This document shows, one piece after another, positions 29,373 through 41,084 of a stretch of 64,000 bases of DNA. The position numbers were made by a program, and so were the translations under genes. The stretch spans positions 220,271,643-220,335,642 of the forward strand of contig CM040128.1 in assembly GCA_022559845.1 (NCBI GenBank), written 5' to 3'. Each line of letters opens with the position of its first letter. Position 1 is the first letter of the stretch. The notes under the pieces are model-generated. The model saw only the letters and a program-made list of their open reading frames with translations. It searched no databases and was not told the origin of the DNA. The stretch is from Amorphophallus konjac. Taxonomy: Eukaryota; Streptophyta; Magnoliopsida; Alismatales; Araceae.

Positions 29373-32300
29373 GACTTGTGGATGCACTTTTCGACACGCT
29401 TTGCTATGGGTGTATGTTCATCTATTCGGATGGTTTATTCATCTATTAAGTGCGTGGGCATGCCAGTCACAAAGTGACAATTTGTTGGGGCTCCGAAGAG
29501 CCCATGGTGCGCTCGATCTGACTCGGTCAGACGATTGTGTGGTTCGTGTCGGGACCAAAATCCGCCGCGCCATAAAGGTCACGGCGTCATTTACATCCCC
29601 CATACGAGGGAACACCCTTGATTAATCGACGGGATTCAGGGCCTCATGGCCCGAAAGTTAATTGCGCGAAAGGTCTATTACGAGGTATTGAAATCCTCAC
29701 GCGAGGGCGAGAAGAAAACCATTCGCGGTCATGTCGGTCGTATACTGACCATTTAATGTTCGGACGAATGTCCCGCTTGAGAAAATCACGGTTGTCGCGG
29801 GAAAACTGGAACGCATGTATGCCGAGGTACGGCAAATTTATTGTTCGGAAGAGCGGAAAACGTTCGGCTGAGCCTCAGTTGGAGCGGTAAAAAATCAGTA
29901 AATCTGTTGGCCCGGTGCAAGAGCAAGCTGCGACCATACTGCGGTGGGTCCCCCCGCGGTCGAAACAAAACTTGCATGAGCATCATTAATATTTCCAGTG
30001 CAAAGGGACAACGGGGAATACCCTTGAATCAGCTGGAAAGCCCTATATCTTGGGAAGCGAACGTTCGAAACGTATCGGTCATTCGGGAGACCGTTTAATA
30101 TTCGGACGGATGTCCGGTTTGAGAATATCGGAATCGTCGCGGGAGGACCTGGAACACATGTGTGCTGTGGTAGGGCAAGTTTATTATTTCGAGACACTGA
30201 AAACATTCAGTTAAATCTCGGTTAGTGTAGCATGAAACCAGTGAATCTGTTGGCCCGATGCGAGATCAGGTCGGGACCATACCGGGGGCGCCTCCCGTGG
30301 TCCGAAAGAGGCTTGCACGGGCATCATTAATATTTCCGGTGCCGGAGGGCAACAGGGAAGGGTCCCAGGACTAGACTCCAAAACTGAAACGTGTTCGAAG
30401 GGAGCGGGCTGTAGGCCGAGGATGTGGGTCAGACAATGACTATAGTCGGGACGGACCCGAGGTCCAAGCATAGCCCACGAAGGCCTTGTTGATATTCCCA
30501 TGCAGAGGGTCCAAAGATGACGGGAGCCATCTCGTTCTATTCAGATTCCGTCAGTCACTTGTGGACTGTTTGATATTCGGACAAGGGTCCATATTGAAGG
30601 TACGACGTAGATAGAAACAACCCCGTACAAATGTATGCCTAGTTCGCGGCAATTTCAATGAAAGGGGGGAACGAATCCCGATAGGGTGAATCCGATTTGG
30701 CGAGCTATCGGCCCAGAGCAATACCGGGTTACGACCACGTCGGGGTGGGAGCCGTCGGCCATGTTGGTTGCTCACGGGTCTTTTCATGTTCAGACACAGG
30801 TTCGTAATAGAAACGCGGTAGAAATCAAGGTGAACCCATTCAAATGTCTGCCGAACGTGCGGCAATTTTCGTAGTGGCTCGGAAGGGATCCGGCCTGAGA
30901 AACGAGTCCGGTTTAATCGGAATGTCGGCCCGAGGTGAGGTCGGGTCATGGCCAGTTCGGGATCATTCCCGAGACTCAGCCCCAACCTAGAAGGGCGGCA
31001 TCGTTGTTCCTTCAGCACCGGGCCACGGGAGAGTCGGGGCTGCGATATAGATTTTTACCGTCTTCTTTATCTGGGATTTTTAGTCGTAAGATTTGGTGCT
31101 GTTTATTCCCCTTTATGTATTTGTTCTGGATGATTTTTGTTTTATTTTTATTATTATGTTCGTCTTTTCTACTATTATTATTACTATTTCACATTTTTTA
31201 TTTCTTATGTATATTTAGATTTATTTATTTATCATAATTTTTATTAATTTATTATTATCATTATCATTATTATTATCATTATATATATTTTTAGAGAGAG
31301 AGTGGGCCGCTAGAGGGCTAAAAAGGGTGTACCGCTGAAGGGCTGAGGGAGTGTGCCACTGAGGGGCTAAATGGGTGTACTGCTGAAGGGCTGAGGAGTG
31401 TGCTGCTGAAGGGCTAAAAGGGTGTACCGCTGAAGGGCTGAGGAGTGTACCGCTGAAGGGCTGAAAGGGTGTACCGCTGAAGGGCTAGGGAGTGTGCCGC
31501 TGAAGGGCTAAAAGGGTGTACCGCTGAAGGGCTAGGGAGTGTGCCGCTGAAGGGCTAAAAGGGTGTACCGCTGAAGGGCTAGGTTGGAAATACCGATGAA
31601 AGCCCACTCTCCCTCTAGTTCTTTTAAGGCTTTTCTTTTCTTCTTTTCTTTAGTTTTATTAAGTTTGCATGGGTTTCTTCTTTTCTTCTTTTAATCAGTT
31701 TCCATTCTTTCTCCCATGAGGACGAATGTTCAAGTTGCTTAGTTGTCGTTCGATTTGGCTCTCTTTATGTTGATTACGGTTCCCTTGCCTCGGTTAAAGC
31801 GCTTTACCGTTGTTCTCCTTTTTCTTATTTGTTTGTTACTTTCTTTTAGTCATTTTTAACATGTGGTCGTTCCATTTGTTGGTTGCTTCCTTTTATCTTT
31901 TTTAATATGTTATCGTTTCTAATGAAAATTTGGCAGCATCTCCCCTTAACTCGAGCGTAAGGGAGATACAGGGAACGCGCCCACAAAGAGTGGCGGAACC
32001 CGACAACTGGAGGTGGGCGCCCGAGAGCGGCAACACCTTAATGAAACCTCAGAAAACTCAGAGGGAACGCCGGACAGGAAACCTCTCCCCGGCTGGCCGG
32101 GGATGCACCGGGCAAAAGGGTTGGGGGTGTGTCGACAAGGAGTGGCCTGGGGCGTGCCGGGGAAGGCTCGTAGGGGGGCGTGCCGACAAAGGGGCTCCAA
32201 GGGTGTACCGGGGAAGGAGTGATTGGGGTGTGCCGGCGAAGGGACTCCAGGGCGCACCGGGGAAGGAGCGATTGGAGTGTACCGGCGAAGAGGCCTTGGG

Positions 32301-32951
32301 TGACAGCGGGGGAGGGCCCATGGGGCGTGCCAGAGAGAGCCCTGGGCGACAGCGTGCCGCTGAAGGGCGTTGGAGGAGCGGATCGTTGAGGGGCCAAGAG
32401 GAGAGAAACTCCCCACAGGCGGACGGGCGAGGGTGAGGGCCAAAAGCCCTACGAGGGGGATACGCCACGGGGTAAAGTTCACTGCCGGAGGCCAAACCAA
32501 CGGGGAAGAAGGGGAAGAGGAAAATGCCAAGGGATGCAAACACACGAGAAATGTCTTAGAAAGACATCAAAAATATTCGCAAGCCTTCTATTCCTATTCT
32601 CACAAGAAAAATGCCCCGAGGGGACTAATACATTGTAATAAAGGGAAAACGGGGAAAAGGGAAAGCAAGAAGGAACAAGATACGGGGGGGGGGGGGGGGA
32701 CACCGGCTCCTCTTCTCTTCTTCTCTTCCATCTTCTTTCTCCTCGCTCAGGCGGTGGTGATCGAGGCGGCAGGCTCCTCTTCTTCTCTTCTTCTTCTTCT
32801 CTTTTCGCACAGACGGCGGCGGTGGGCGGAGTGGCGGGGCCTCTCCCCTCTCTTCCTCTCTTCCCTCTTCTTCTCTTCTCCTTCTTCTTCTCTTCTTCTC
32901 TTCCGCCTCTCTGTCCGTCTGTCGTCCCTCTCTTTTCGCAGCGAAGAGGGG

Positions 32952-32958
32952 TTTTATA
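32952..32958 (-). promoter_or_regulatory. TATA box of the giant element (right, 5' LTR)
   Basis: TATAAAA on the minus strand lies between GGGG and CCCC arms (32948-32962), as in the other LTR. It is the likely promoter of the genomic RNA. Confidence 0.6.
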
Positions 32959-33136
32959 CCCCGGGCGGCGGGAGCCTCCGAAGGCGGGAAGCATCCGGCG
33001 GGCATTTAATGGGAGTTGACTCCCTTGTCCTGGGTGGCAGGAGGAGTAGGCAGCGTGGCTCTCTCCCCGGGTGACACCTCAGTAGGTCCACTACGCGCCA
33101 AGAATCTGTAGGGCATGGGCGTAAGATTTCGTTTGC

Positions 33137-33570
33137 CGGAACGTGCCGTTGAAGAGCCTGAATGGTGTGCCGCTGGCAGGCACGACAAGCGTGCCGCTGA
33201 GAGGGCCAAAAGGCGTGTCGCTGAACGGCCAGGAGAGCGTGCCGTTGAAGGTCTGAAATAGAGTGCCGTTGAAGGCCCGAAATAGTGTGCCGTTGAAGGC
33301 CTGAAATAGTGTGCCGTTGAAGGCCTGAAATAGAGTGCCGTCTATTTCAGGCCTGAAATAGTGTGCCGTTGAAGGCCTAAAATAGTGTGCCGTTGAAGGC
33401 CCGAAATAGTGTGCCGTTGAAGGCTTGCAGGGTGTGCCGTTGAAAGGGAACAAGGGCGTGCCGCTGAAGGCCCAGGGGTGTACCGCTGAAGGGCCAAAAG
33501 GCTGTGCCGCTGAAGGGCCCAGGGGTGTACCGCTGGAGGGCCAAGGGCTGTGCCGCTGAAGGGCTAAAAT
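33137..33570. repeat. 24-bp minisatellite of U3 with one inverted piece
   Basis: This is the counterpart of 14385-14770. At about 33324-33361 a CCTGAAATAG piece is followed by its inverted copy CTATTTCAGG and again by the direct form, which breaks the regular array. The left LTR lacks this inversion. Confidence 0.85.
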
Positions 33571-33813
33571 GGGCAGTTCTGAGCCCGTTGTGAGCACGAG
33601 TTGTGGCCCATTTAATTTTCTTCGAGGCCCATGGATTGTGGGGGCTCTTGGTGGTTGATTTCTCGTCACTGTCGTGACTCCGGAGATGGCTTCACGGTAG
33701 TGTGCATATTTGGGGAGTCCGGATGACCAGTCCCTCCGAGGCTTCTTCACTCGGTGCCGTTGTCGATGCTGGGCCGAGCATGATATCTGGGTGTGCAATT
33801 TTTGGTGTCCACA

Positions 33814-33818
33814 TGGAG
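33814..33818. repeat. Target site duplication TGGAG, right
   Basis: It pairs with 7158-7162. Host DNA resumes at 33819 with CATCAG, the last six bases of the palindrome unit that was split. Confidence 0.9.
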
Positions 33819-33830
33819 CATCAGACATCT

Positions 33831-33957
33831 GTAACGGTCTAATGTTAGACCGTTAGACATGACAGAGCGAGATTGAGCTAACAACATGTAGCAGGAAATG
33901 TGACGGTTCAAAGATGAAGCGTCAGAGAGATGCGGCGGTCTTACGATAGACCATTAG
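33831..33957. repeat. 26-bp palindrome units beside the antisense gene (upstream)
   Basis: Units start at 33831, 33900 and 33932. The first pairs perfectly over TAACGGTCTAA/TTAGACCGTTA-type arms. The unit split by the giant insertion (7143-7162 plus 33819-33824) lies exactly 32 bp before the first once the insertion is removed. Confidence 0.85.
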
Positions 33958-34190
33958 AGAACAAATTGTACTCCGAGATGGATTCTACCGTGAGAGCCCA
34001 AACTCGAGGCAAGGAGACCTTAACCCATACTAGAACCCTCCTAGGCTTAAAATAAGACTTTCTAACCCAAATCTTATCATTCTAGCACCAAAATCAAGTC
34101 CTTAAAAGATAGGAACAAGCCCAAAAATTGCATCTTTCATTGATTCTCTGCTACAAGGGTTAAAAACTCCATCAAAGAGCAAGGAACATC

Positions 34191-35635
34191 ATGAAGAGAA
34201 GCTTCGGAGCGATGGACATGGAAGAGAGAGTCTACACCGGCCCTAAAGCAGCCAAAAAAGAGCACGGGGAGCTACAAAGATTGTCATCCATCCCCAAGCA
34301 TCTGAGCTCAAGTGCCCAAAGAGTGGTAGGTTCCAATTGACTTCAAAAGTTCATCAATTCCTGCACTTTCTGTGCTTCTCATGATTCTTCTTTCTTCTTC
34401 TTCCTCCTCTTCTCTAGCCTCTCCGTGGTCCAAGGTGTTACTCCAACTTAAAGTGGGTGGCTCCCATGGTCAAAGAACTCCCTTTAGAAGTTTTATCCAT
34501 CCTTAGGGCATGGCACCTCCAACCTTTGTTAGTTTTGGCCAAGAATTTCCAGAAATTGTCCTTAGATTGGGCAAGCATATCCGCCCTTATAGAATTATGG
34601 CATCCATAAACACACACCTTCCTCTTCCCTTCCTTCGAAGCTATAATCTTATTGGAGGAGGTAGAGATCTACCTAGCCCTTGCTAAGACTAAGGTGGGGG
34701 ATGAAGATCTAGTGTGCCATACGGTTGAACCTATTGACCCATCCTTGATCCTAAGTGACTTCATACACAACCCACAGGACGTGAGGACCATGATCAGCCC
34801 AAGCCACATTCACTTGATACCCATGGCTGAATGGATAGTCTCTCATTGCAAGAACAAGTGGGAGAGATATGAAGCCATTGCCAAAGCCGTGTCGGTTTGC
34901 TTATGCGGAGTCTTCCTTTTTACTACCACCGACCACCTCCTAGATATCCAAAACCTTAGCATCATCAACGGGTTGTGGCGGGGTTTGTCTATTTCTCAAG
35001 TAGTCCTTTCATACCTTTATGAAAGACTTAGCTCAGCTTGCTTAGAAGGACCTCTTTTCAGCTCAATGATACTCCTTGAGTGTTGGATGGGAGTGAGAAT
35101 CAAGTTCTAACCCAAGGAAGATATGCCTTCAGCTAGCCGGATCTTTGGGAGCCACCCTTTGTTATTTATTGGAGGTGCCTTTGGATTCTCTTCACAGGTT
35201 GAATGCCGAACGGCGGACAAGAAAACGCGGGACAATTGGCGCCTCTTCCTCAACACCTTGTCAATAGAGAAGTTCATGATGCATCCACGAGTTCTGCGGC
35301 ATACCTTGCTTAAAGTACCCCGGCGACCAGGCCTTGATCTACAGCTAGTGGGGAACACTACCTTGGCGATCTACAACCCACACCGGTGCTACCTTCAAAT
35401 TGGGCTACCCCGAACCGACGTTCCTGCACTATCACACTACCCTCCCCTTCTAGCTAGGAAGATGGGGACTAAGGAGGATGAGAGAGCGATCCGGAATGCA
35501 CTGACCATGTGGGAGATCAACAAAGTGCGCCCGTGGCTAGAAGAGGTGGAAGAAGACGACGAGGAACGCCGCAGCTATGTGAAAGAATTTCGTAAGATCT
35601 GCCCTTTTGCGGATAAGAAGCTGAATGTAGTTTGA
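34191..35635 (+). pseudogene. Plant-mobile-domain-like protein, antisense gene of the Tat element
   Basis: The main frame runs from the ATG at 34466 to 35635 and is broken by TAA at 34607 and 35108. Around the first stop it reads SALIELWHP, stop, THTFLFPSFE and then LLEEVEIYLAL. This resembles the W-x-PETHTF...T-LEDV-x-LLGL core of plant mobile domain proteins and of DUF7745-like retrotransposon proteins (my assignment from memory of these families). Further on are a helical KWERYEAIAKAV block and a YNPHRCYLQIGLPR block with an acidic tail. A small open segment at 34191-34325 with a GT donor-like end could be a first exon, giving an intron to about 34430. It faces the pol genes and sits where Tat elements carry extra antisense frames. 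Palindrome doublets lie on both sides. Confidence 0.65.
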
Positions 35636-35783
35636 GATTTTTCTTCATGACTTTTCTGAACTTGAAGTTTATCAATCAATTTTATGTTTTATTGAATTCA
35701 ATGGGATGATATAGAAGTGCCTTAGTTGATGGAATAATGAGTTTGTTGCTTGACTTGGCATGAAAGCAGAGTTTCTGGAATCT

Positions 35784-36025
35784 GTAACGGTCCTACATAG
35801 GGCCGCCACAATAGCCTGACGGTCTTACGATGAGCCGTCAGAAGGAGTGAACTCAGAAAACTATGTAGAATTTAACGGTCTAATAGTAGGCTGTTAGAGT
35901 GAGGTAACGGTCGATCGCGTCAGAGAGGGTTTGCTGAGAGCCAATGAGTTTCAACCTCCGGGAGAGGGTGACGGTCGAAAGATGGACTATTACAGTTATG
36001 TGACGGTTTGCCACTAGTGCATTAC
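35784..36025. repeat. 26-bp palindrome doublets beside the antisense gene (downstream)
   Basis: Units start at 35784 and 35816, 35872 and 35904 (the last is 20 bp), 35968 and 36000. Each pair is 32 bp apart. The unit at 35816 is perfect over CTGACGG/CCGTCAG. Confidence 0.85.
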
Positions 36026-37160
36026 AGACCTGAACCTGAAAATTTGTGAGTTTTGAGTCTTAGGCTTAAACCTGCGTTCTGCACACACTTAGACAAGAAA
36101 CAAGTTACATATGTTCTTAGACTCAACCCCTTTCCTAAAGCAAGTTAGAATTTGACCATTTCTTGATATTTGGTCAAGGGGTGGAGCCTTATTAAATAGG
36201 CAAAAAATATAAAATAGAAACAATGCAATGCATGCGATGCATATGATGGTATTTTGGGAATTTTGCAAATATTTGGATTTTTGTGAGATTTTGAAAATAT
36301 CTGGTGTTTTTGGTTTTTTTTGGAATATATGATTTTTTGGATTTTGAAATATATGATTTTTTTGGATTTTGAAAACCAGTGTCTCCCTAGGAACGTGGGC
36401 CCTCCCTATTCTGTTCAGAGTTTCCGAGGTTGGCGTGTAACGGAAGTGACAACCCCTGGCCAGGGCCAAACTCGCTTGACGGTGTCTCTACCAAGGCCAT
36501 ACCCAGGGTAATTGTCTTAGTCCTGAAAAGGAAAATAGAATGCGGGCGTAAGCTTAGGCCAGATATAGAAATTTTTTTAGGGCTTGAGTTCCTCTCCAGA
36601 CAACCCATTCAGAGACTTGGTCTGTTGTGCCAGGGCTTTGCGTCTGTCATCGAACCCTTGTCCACTCTAGGCACGCATACGACCGGGCTCATACGTCCCG
36701 TGGAGAAACTGTACTGCCACTCTTGCCATGTCTAGCTTTTCATTTTTTCTTTTGGAGCTTTAGAAGTATGATTGATGGACTTTCGAGATAGACTTTTGCT
36801 TTTGTCAAGAAGATTGCTCCTTTTCTTTGCTCTTTTTCCTTTTCTCATTTCTTCTTTTTTTGTGGCGTCAGGTCATAACGGACTGCCCCTATTTGAGACC
36901 TCCTCTCGTCAAAGTGTCTTAGATTGGTCGTCACCTCCTTGTTCACCTCTTGCCCCTGGATTTAGCCGAAGAAAGAAACGGACAGGGACTTTGACTTTCC
37001 CCCCCAAAGCATAGCTAAGGAGAAACGGTGTCTACAGAGTTGGAAACCCAACCAGGGATGTCGTGTGGTGTGTGATTGCCGTGCTCAGGGTCCTCTTTCA
37101 CGACGAAAGGGAAGGGACACCTTGCTACCGGGGTGGCACTGGTTTAGACTCTACGGAAAG
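36026..37160 (-). other. Untranslated 3' region of the Tat element
   Basis: No frame of note is present. An A/T-rich stretch around 36250-36375 repeats TTTTTGGATTTTGAAA-like phrases. The remainder up to the integrase end is mixed sequence. Confidence 0.5.
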
Positions 37161-37162
37161 AA

Positions 37163-38487
37163 ATGCTTAAGGTATAAGCCATTCAAAGCGTGAGCGAGCT
37201 CGTCACCTTCTGCATTCAATAAGCGGTAAGCATTCCCTGGATAAGCCTCTTTCACAACAAATTGCCCTTCCTAGTTAGGTTGCAATTTAGACCTAGGACC
37301 TGCAGACCGAATGAATTTACATTTCAAAACCATATCACCTTTTTGAAATTTGTGTTCAATTACCTTCTTTTGAAAATAACGTGAAACTCTCTTTTGATAA
37401 ACGGATACGTGATCGGCCGCATTCATCCTCTTCTCGTCTAAGAGTTCCAGTTGGACGAGTAACGCCTCTCGACGTTCATTGAGATTAAGTTCCTTATCGA
37501 GCTGCACCCTTAGGGAAAGGATCAAGATCTCATATGGGAGCACTGCCTCCATCCCATAGGTGAGAGCGTAAGGGGTTTGCCCCGTAGGAGTACGAACGGA
37601 GGTGCGGTAAGCCTATAGAGCTTCCACTAATCTTTCTGGCCAATCAGAAAACTTATGAGATTCGCATGTTTTCTTATGATTTTGAGAAGGGTTTTGTTAG
37701 TGGCTTTGGCCTGACCGTTGCCTTATGGGTACTATGGAGATGAATGATGCAATGCAATATTGAACTTCTTACATAGGTCCTTGAGCTCTTGAGAGACAAA
37801 CTGGGATCCGATGTCGGTGACGATGCTGCTTGGCACTCCGAACCGTGAGATGATGTTCTTCATGATGAATCGGCACACCGTGGTAGCTTTAATCTCTGCG
37901 TACGCTTCGGCTTCAGCCCACTTGGTGAAGTACTCAGTGGCGGTAAGGATGAAGGATTTCTGTTTGATCTGAGAGTTGGGATCCCCGAGCGGGCCGACAA
38001 CGTCGAAAGCCCACATAGAGAATGGCCAAGGAGCAGATAGAGGATGAAGAGATGAAGCTGGAGCATGAATCTTATCAGCGTGGAGTTGGCATTTAAGACA
38101 CCTCCGGACATAGAGGGAGCAATCTTCTTCTAGAGTGGGTCAATAGTAGCCCTGCCTAAGGATCTTCTTTGCTAGAGCCTGGCCATTAACTTGACCTCCA
38201 CACTCACTAGAATAGGTTGCTTCGGCCACCTTCCAAGCTTCATCATCGTCTAAACATCTCATGAGCATCCCGTTAGTAGCGCTCTTGTATAGTTCTCCAG
38301 CAACGATAGTGTACTTTGAGGCAACTCTTCTTATTGACTTGCGCTGCTCGGCATTTGCCCCTTCCGGGAACGATCCACCTTTGCAAAACATCTCAATCTC
38401 ATGGTACCAGGGCAACTCTTCCTCTTCCAGGATCTCCTCTAACTCCATCAAAGATACTTCCTTCAACTCTTCCTTCTCAGCCCTCAC
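37163..38487 (-). pseudogene. Tat integrase, broken
   Basis: Pieces in order on the minus strand are an N-terminal part (38487-38140) with GQALAKKILRQGYY, then RRCLKCQLHAD, a catalytic core piece (38016-37732) with FDVVGPL, TKWAEAEAY and FGVPSSIVTD, then DKELNLNERREAL (37552-37271). The C-terminal phrase YPGNAYRL...LNGLYLKHF ends near 37163. The integrase joins element DNA to the chromosome. The histidines expected before CGG in the zinc finger are replaced, stops occur after GYY, SSP and LQPN, and the third catalytic residue region is out of frame. It has no chromodomain, as usual for Tat. Confidence 0.8.
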
Positions 38488-38554
38488 CTCTTCAGTCTTC
38501 CTAAGGTTAGCATATCAAGGATCCTGAAGAGAGGGTGCATCCAATCTCTGAACG

Positions 38555-38983
38555 ACGACGGTCTCAGTACTCCGACTGAGAGGGAAAGATAGAGAGGAAG
38601 CGAGGGATGCTAAAGCATCAGCTAGGATGTTCTGAGACCGGGGAGTATGGATATAGATCAACTTGTGGAATTACCTAGCAAGGAGCGTGACCAAATCTTG
38701 ATATGGTTTGAGCTTAGGGTCACGGGTGCAGTAAGTGGACAGAAGTTGCCGCAGGACGAGCTGAGAGTCCCCTATGATATTCAAGTAATGCGCTCCTAGA
38801 AGGTAGGCGTGCTTCAATCCAGCTAGGAGAGCCTCATACTCAGCGATGTTGTTGGTAGCAGGAAATCGAAGTTGATAAGCAAAAGGAATCGTCACTCCTT
38901 CAGGAGAGAGCAGAACAACGCCTATCCCCCGGCCCTGAGAATTGAGCGTACCATCAAAGTGTAGAGACCAGAAGGGATGATGA
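38555..38983 (-). pseudogene. Second (archaeal-type) RNase H domain of the Tat element
   Basis: The minus strand reads a leading LHFDGTLNSQG, then VLLSPEGVTIPFAYQLRF, TNNIAEYEALLAGL and IIGDSQLVLRQL, with a final ADALASLAS. These are the motifs of the extra RNase H that Tat elements carry between the first RNase H and integrase. The conserved D, E and D are present (FDG, AEYEAL, GDSQ). One stop follows VTLLAR at 38671. Confidence 0.8.
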
Positions 38984-39132
38984 GTAAGGACGGAAAGATG
39001 CTCATCAGGGAAGTCATCCTGAATGGAATCCGTGCAGAGAATCGGGAGATGGACAAGATGCTCAGTGATGGCGTATCCTTTGACCGCCTTCTGAATGATA
39101 AACGTGATATCGAACTGGGAGAAGAAGCTCTG

Positions 39133-40188
39133 CTAGCGAGCCAACCTACTAGAGAGGATAGGCTTTTCTAAGAGATAGTGGATCGGGTCCATTCTAGAGA
39201 TCAACCTAATTGGGTAGGCTAGAAAATAGTGTTTGAGCTTCTGAGCTACCCACATTAAGGCGGCACAAGTCTTCTCCATAGCGGTGTATTTGGCCTCGGC
39301 CACGTTGAACAACCTGGAGAGGTAATAAGCTGCCCGCTCTTTCCCTTCATCGTCTACTTGTGCTAAGACCGCCCCTAGGGAGTCCTCAATGACCGAGATG
39401 TGTAGGATTAGGGGTTTCCCAGGGACAAGAGGTTGCAAAACCGGGGGATTAGATAGATATTCCTTTAGGTCCTCATAGGCCTTTTGACAATCTTGATTCC
39501 ATTCAAATTTGACCCCTGCCTTTAGCAATTCATAAAATGGGCGGCACCTCTGAGAATGCTGAGATATGAATCTTCTGATGAATTGCAATATGCCAATCAG
39601 TCCTCGAAGTTCCGTAATATTCTTTGGCGGAGGCATGTCCATGATGGCCTTTGCTTTATTAGGATCAATCTGGATCTCCCGTTTGCTAACTATAAAGCCT
39701 AGCAGCTTCTCTGAAGAGACTCCAAAAACACACTTCTTCGGATTCATTTTTAGCTTGTACTCCCTAGCTCTCTGCAGCACCTTAGCCAAAATAGAGGGGT
39801 GTTCCTCTTTGGTTCTCGATTTCACCAAGATGTCATCCACGTAAGCCTCCATGTAGATATGCATCATGTCATGGAAGATAGCCATCATCGCCCTTTGATA
39901 AATGGCACCTGCGTTCTTCAGACCGAACGACATAACCACATAACAATATGTGCCCCAGGGCGTGGTGAAGGAGGTTTTCTCTTGGTCTTCCGGAGCGAGA
40001 CGGATTTGGTTATAACCTGAGTAACCGTCCATGAATGACAAAGCTTCATACCCGACAGTATTATCGACCAAGACATCTATGTGAGGCAGCGGGAAATCAT
40101 CTTTGGGACATGCTTTGTTAAGATCCCTGAAATCGATGCAAATACGCACTTTTCCATCCTTCTTGATGACAGGGACTATGTTCGCCAC
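39133..40188 (-). pseudogene. Tat reverse transcriptase and first RNase H
   Basis: A continuous piece of 351 codons begins in the RT palm (VPVIKKDGKVRICIDFRDLNKACPK). It has FMDGYSGYNQI, the catalytic YVDD at residues 116-119, and the connection region GLIGILQFIRRFIS. It then runs into RNase H (LGAVLAQ, YYLSRLF, YTAMEKTCAALMW). The first RNase H aspartate position reads LHISVIEDS, so it looks altered. Upstream, stops at about 40200-40290 separate it from the linker. Confidence 0.85.
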
Positions 40189-40289
40189 CCATTGAGGATA
40201 TGAACAACTCTAATGAACCTGGCCTTGTATAACTTATCAACTTCTTCTTTGATCCTTAAGGCCATGTGGGGGTGAAATCTCCTTGACCT

Positions 40290-41084
40290 CTATTTTACGG
40301 GTGTTGCCCCTGGTTTAAGTACGAGTTGGTGTTCCACTAAAGAGGGGTCAAGACCCGGCATGTCCTCATAAGACCAGGTGAAAGAATCACTATACTTCCT
40401 TAGAACCTTGACTAGATCTTCTTTCACTTGCGGAGGGAGATTAGCAGCAATAATAATGGACCTTGGGTCTTCTTCGGTTCCCAAATTTATTTCCTTCGTA
40501 GGTCCATCCACTGCCGACGATGGCTCGTCGAATCTCTTTAATCCTTGCGCATACAGATCGACAGTGTCATCTATGTTGCTGTCCTCATCATCAATCGGGT
40601 CTTTCTCATCCAAGACTTCATAGACACCTAGTCCGTCGTCGCTCCACACCCCTTCTATTTCCTCTTCATCTCCTATCATGATTGTTGTAGCAACAAATTC
40701 TATACACTTCAAAAGAGCATGACATCGCTGAGCTAAATCCTGCAAGAACCTATCAGGGATGGATTTGGCATGATGCGCAAGCGGGCGCGGCTCAAGCTCG
40801 GAAGGATTGGACGACCTAGAAGAGGACCCTACTTCTCTAGCTCTAATCGACCCTACTTCCCTAGACTCGACGGACCCAACGCCTAACCTAGGAGAAAGGA
40901 AATCTAGTGAAAAGGAAGGAGCAGGGGACTCGTGCCCCTGGGAGAAGGATGGAGACATGGTAGCATAATCTTCCACCGAAATGTCTGTTTCAAATTTGAC
41001 ATTTTTTTTTGGAGATCGGTGGAGACCACACAGCAGGATGGAGGAGGAGGAAGTTGCATGGGGAATAGAGAGGGGAAGATGCAA
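40290..41084 (-). pseudogene. Protease-RT linker of the Tat polyprotein
   Basis: The frame holds acidic, low-complexity sequence and then the run EEDPRSIIIAANLPP, LRKYSDSFTWSYEDMPGLDP and VEHQLVLKPGATPVK. This is the conserved lead-in to Tat reverse transcriptase (DVFAWSYEDMPGLD type). It is broken from the RT piece by stops. Confidence 0.75.

Larger units (their letters stand above)
7163..33813 (-). mobile_element. Giant non-autonomous LTR retrotransposon (26.65 kb), minus-strand orientation
   Basis: Two direct repeats of about 4.4 kb bound the element (7163-15018, interrupted, and 29377-33813). They are flanked by the 5-bp duplication TGGAG, and the ends are TGTGGA and TCCACA. Stretches compared by eye are about 97% identical. 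No gag, protease, RT, RNase H or integrase is visible in the 14.4-kb interior, which is mostly tandem arrays, so this is a large retrotransposon derivative. Orientation comes from three signs on the minus strand: a primer site beside the right LTR, a purine tract beside the left LTR, and TATAAAA boxes. The primer site and TGTGGACACC start resemble the Tat element at 34-48 kb, so Tat proteins probably moved it (inference). Confidence 0.9.
29377..33813 (-). repeat. 5' LTR of the giant element (4437 bp)
   Basis: On the plus strand it begins TGTGGATGC and ends GTGTCCACA. It is uninterrupted, so it shows the empty site of the Gag-chromodomain element. In minus-strand sense U3 is about 860 bp (33813 to the TATA box at 32958), and the transcribed part of the LTR is about 3.5 kb, which is very long. 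Confidence 0.92.

Noticed and set aside
33819..34190. Left LTR of the Tat element just beyond the giant insertion
   Set aside because: I found no stretch matching the 46101-47843 LTR or its TGTTGG and GTCAACA ends here or at 6256-7162.
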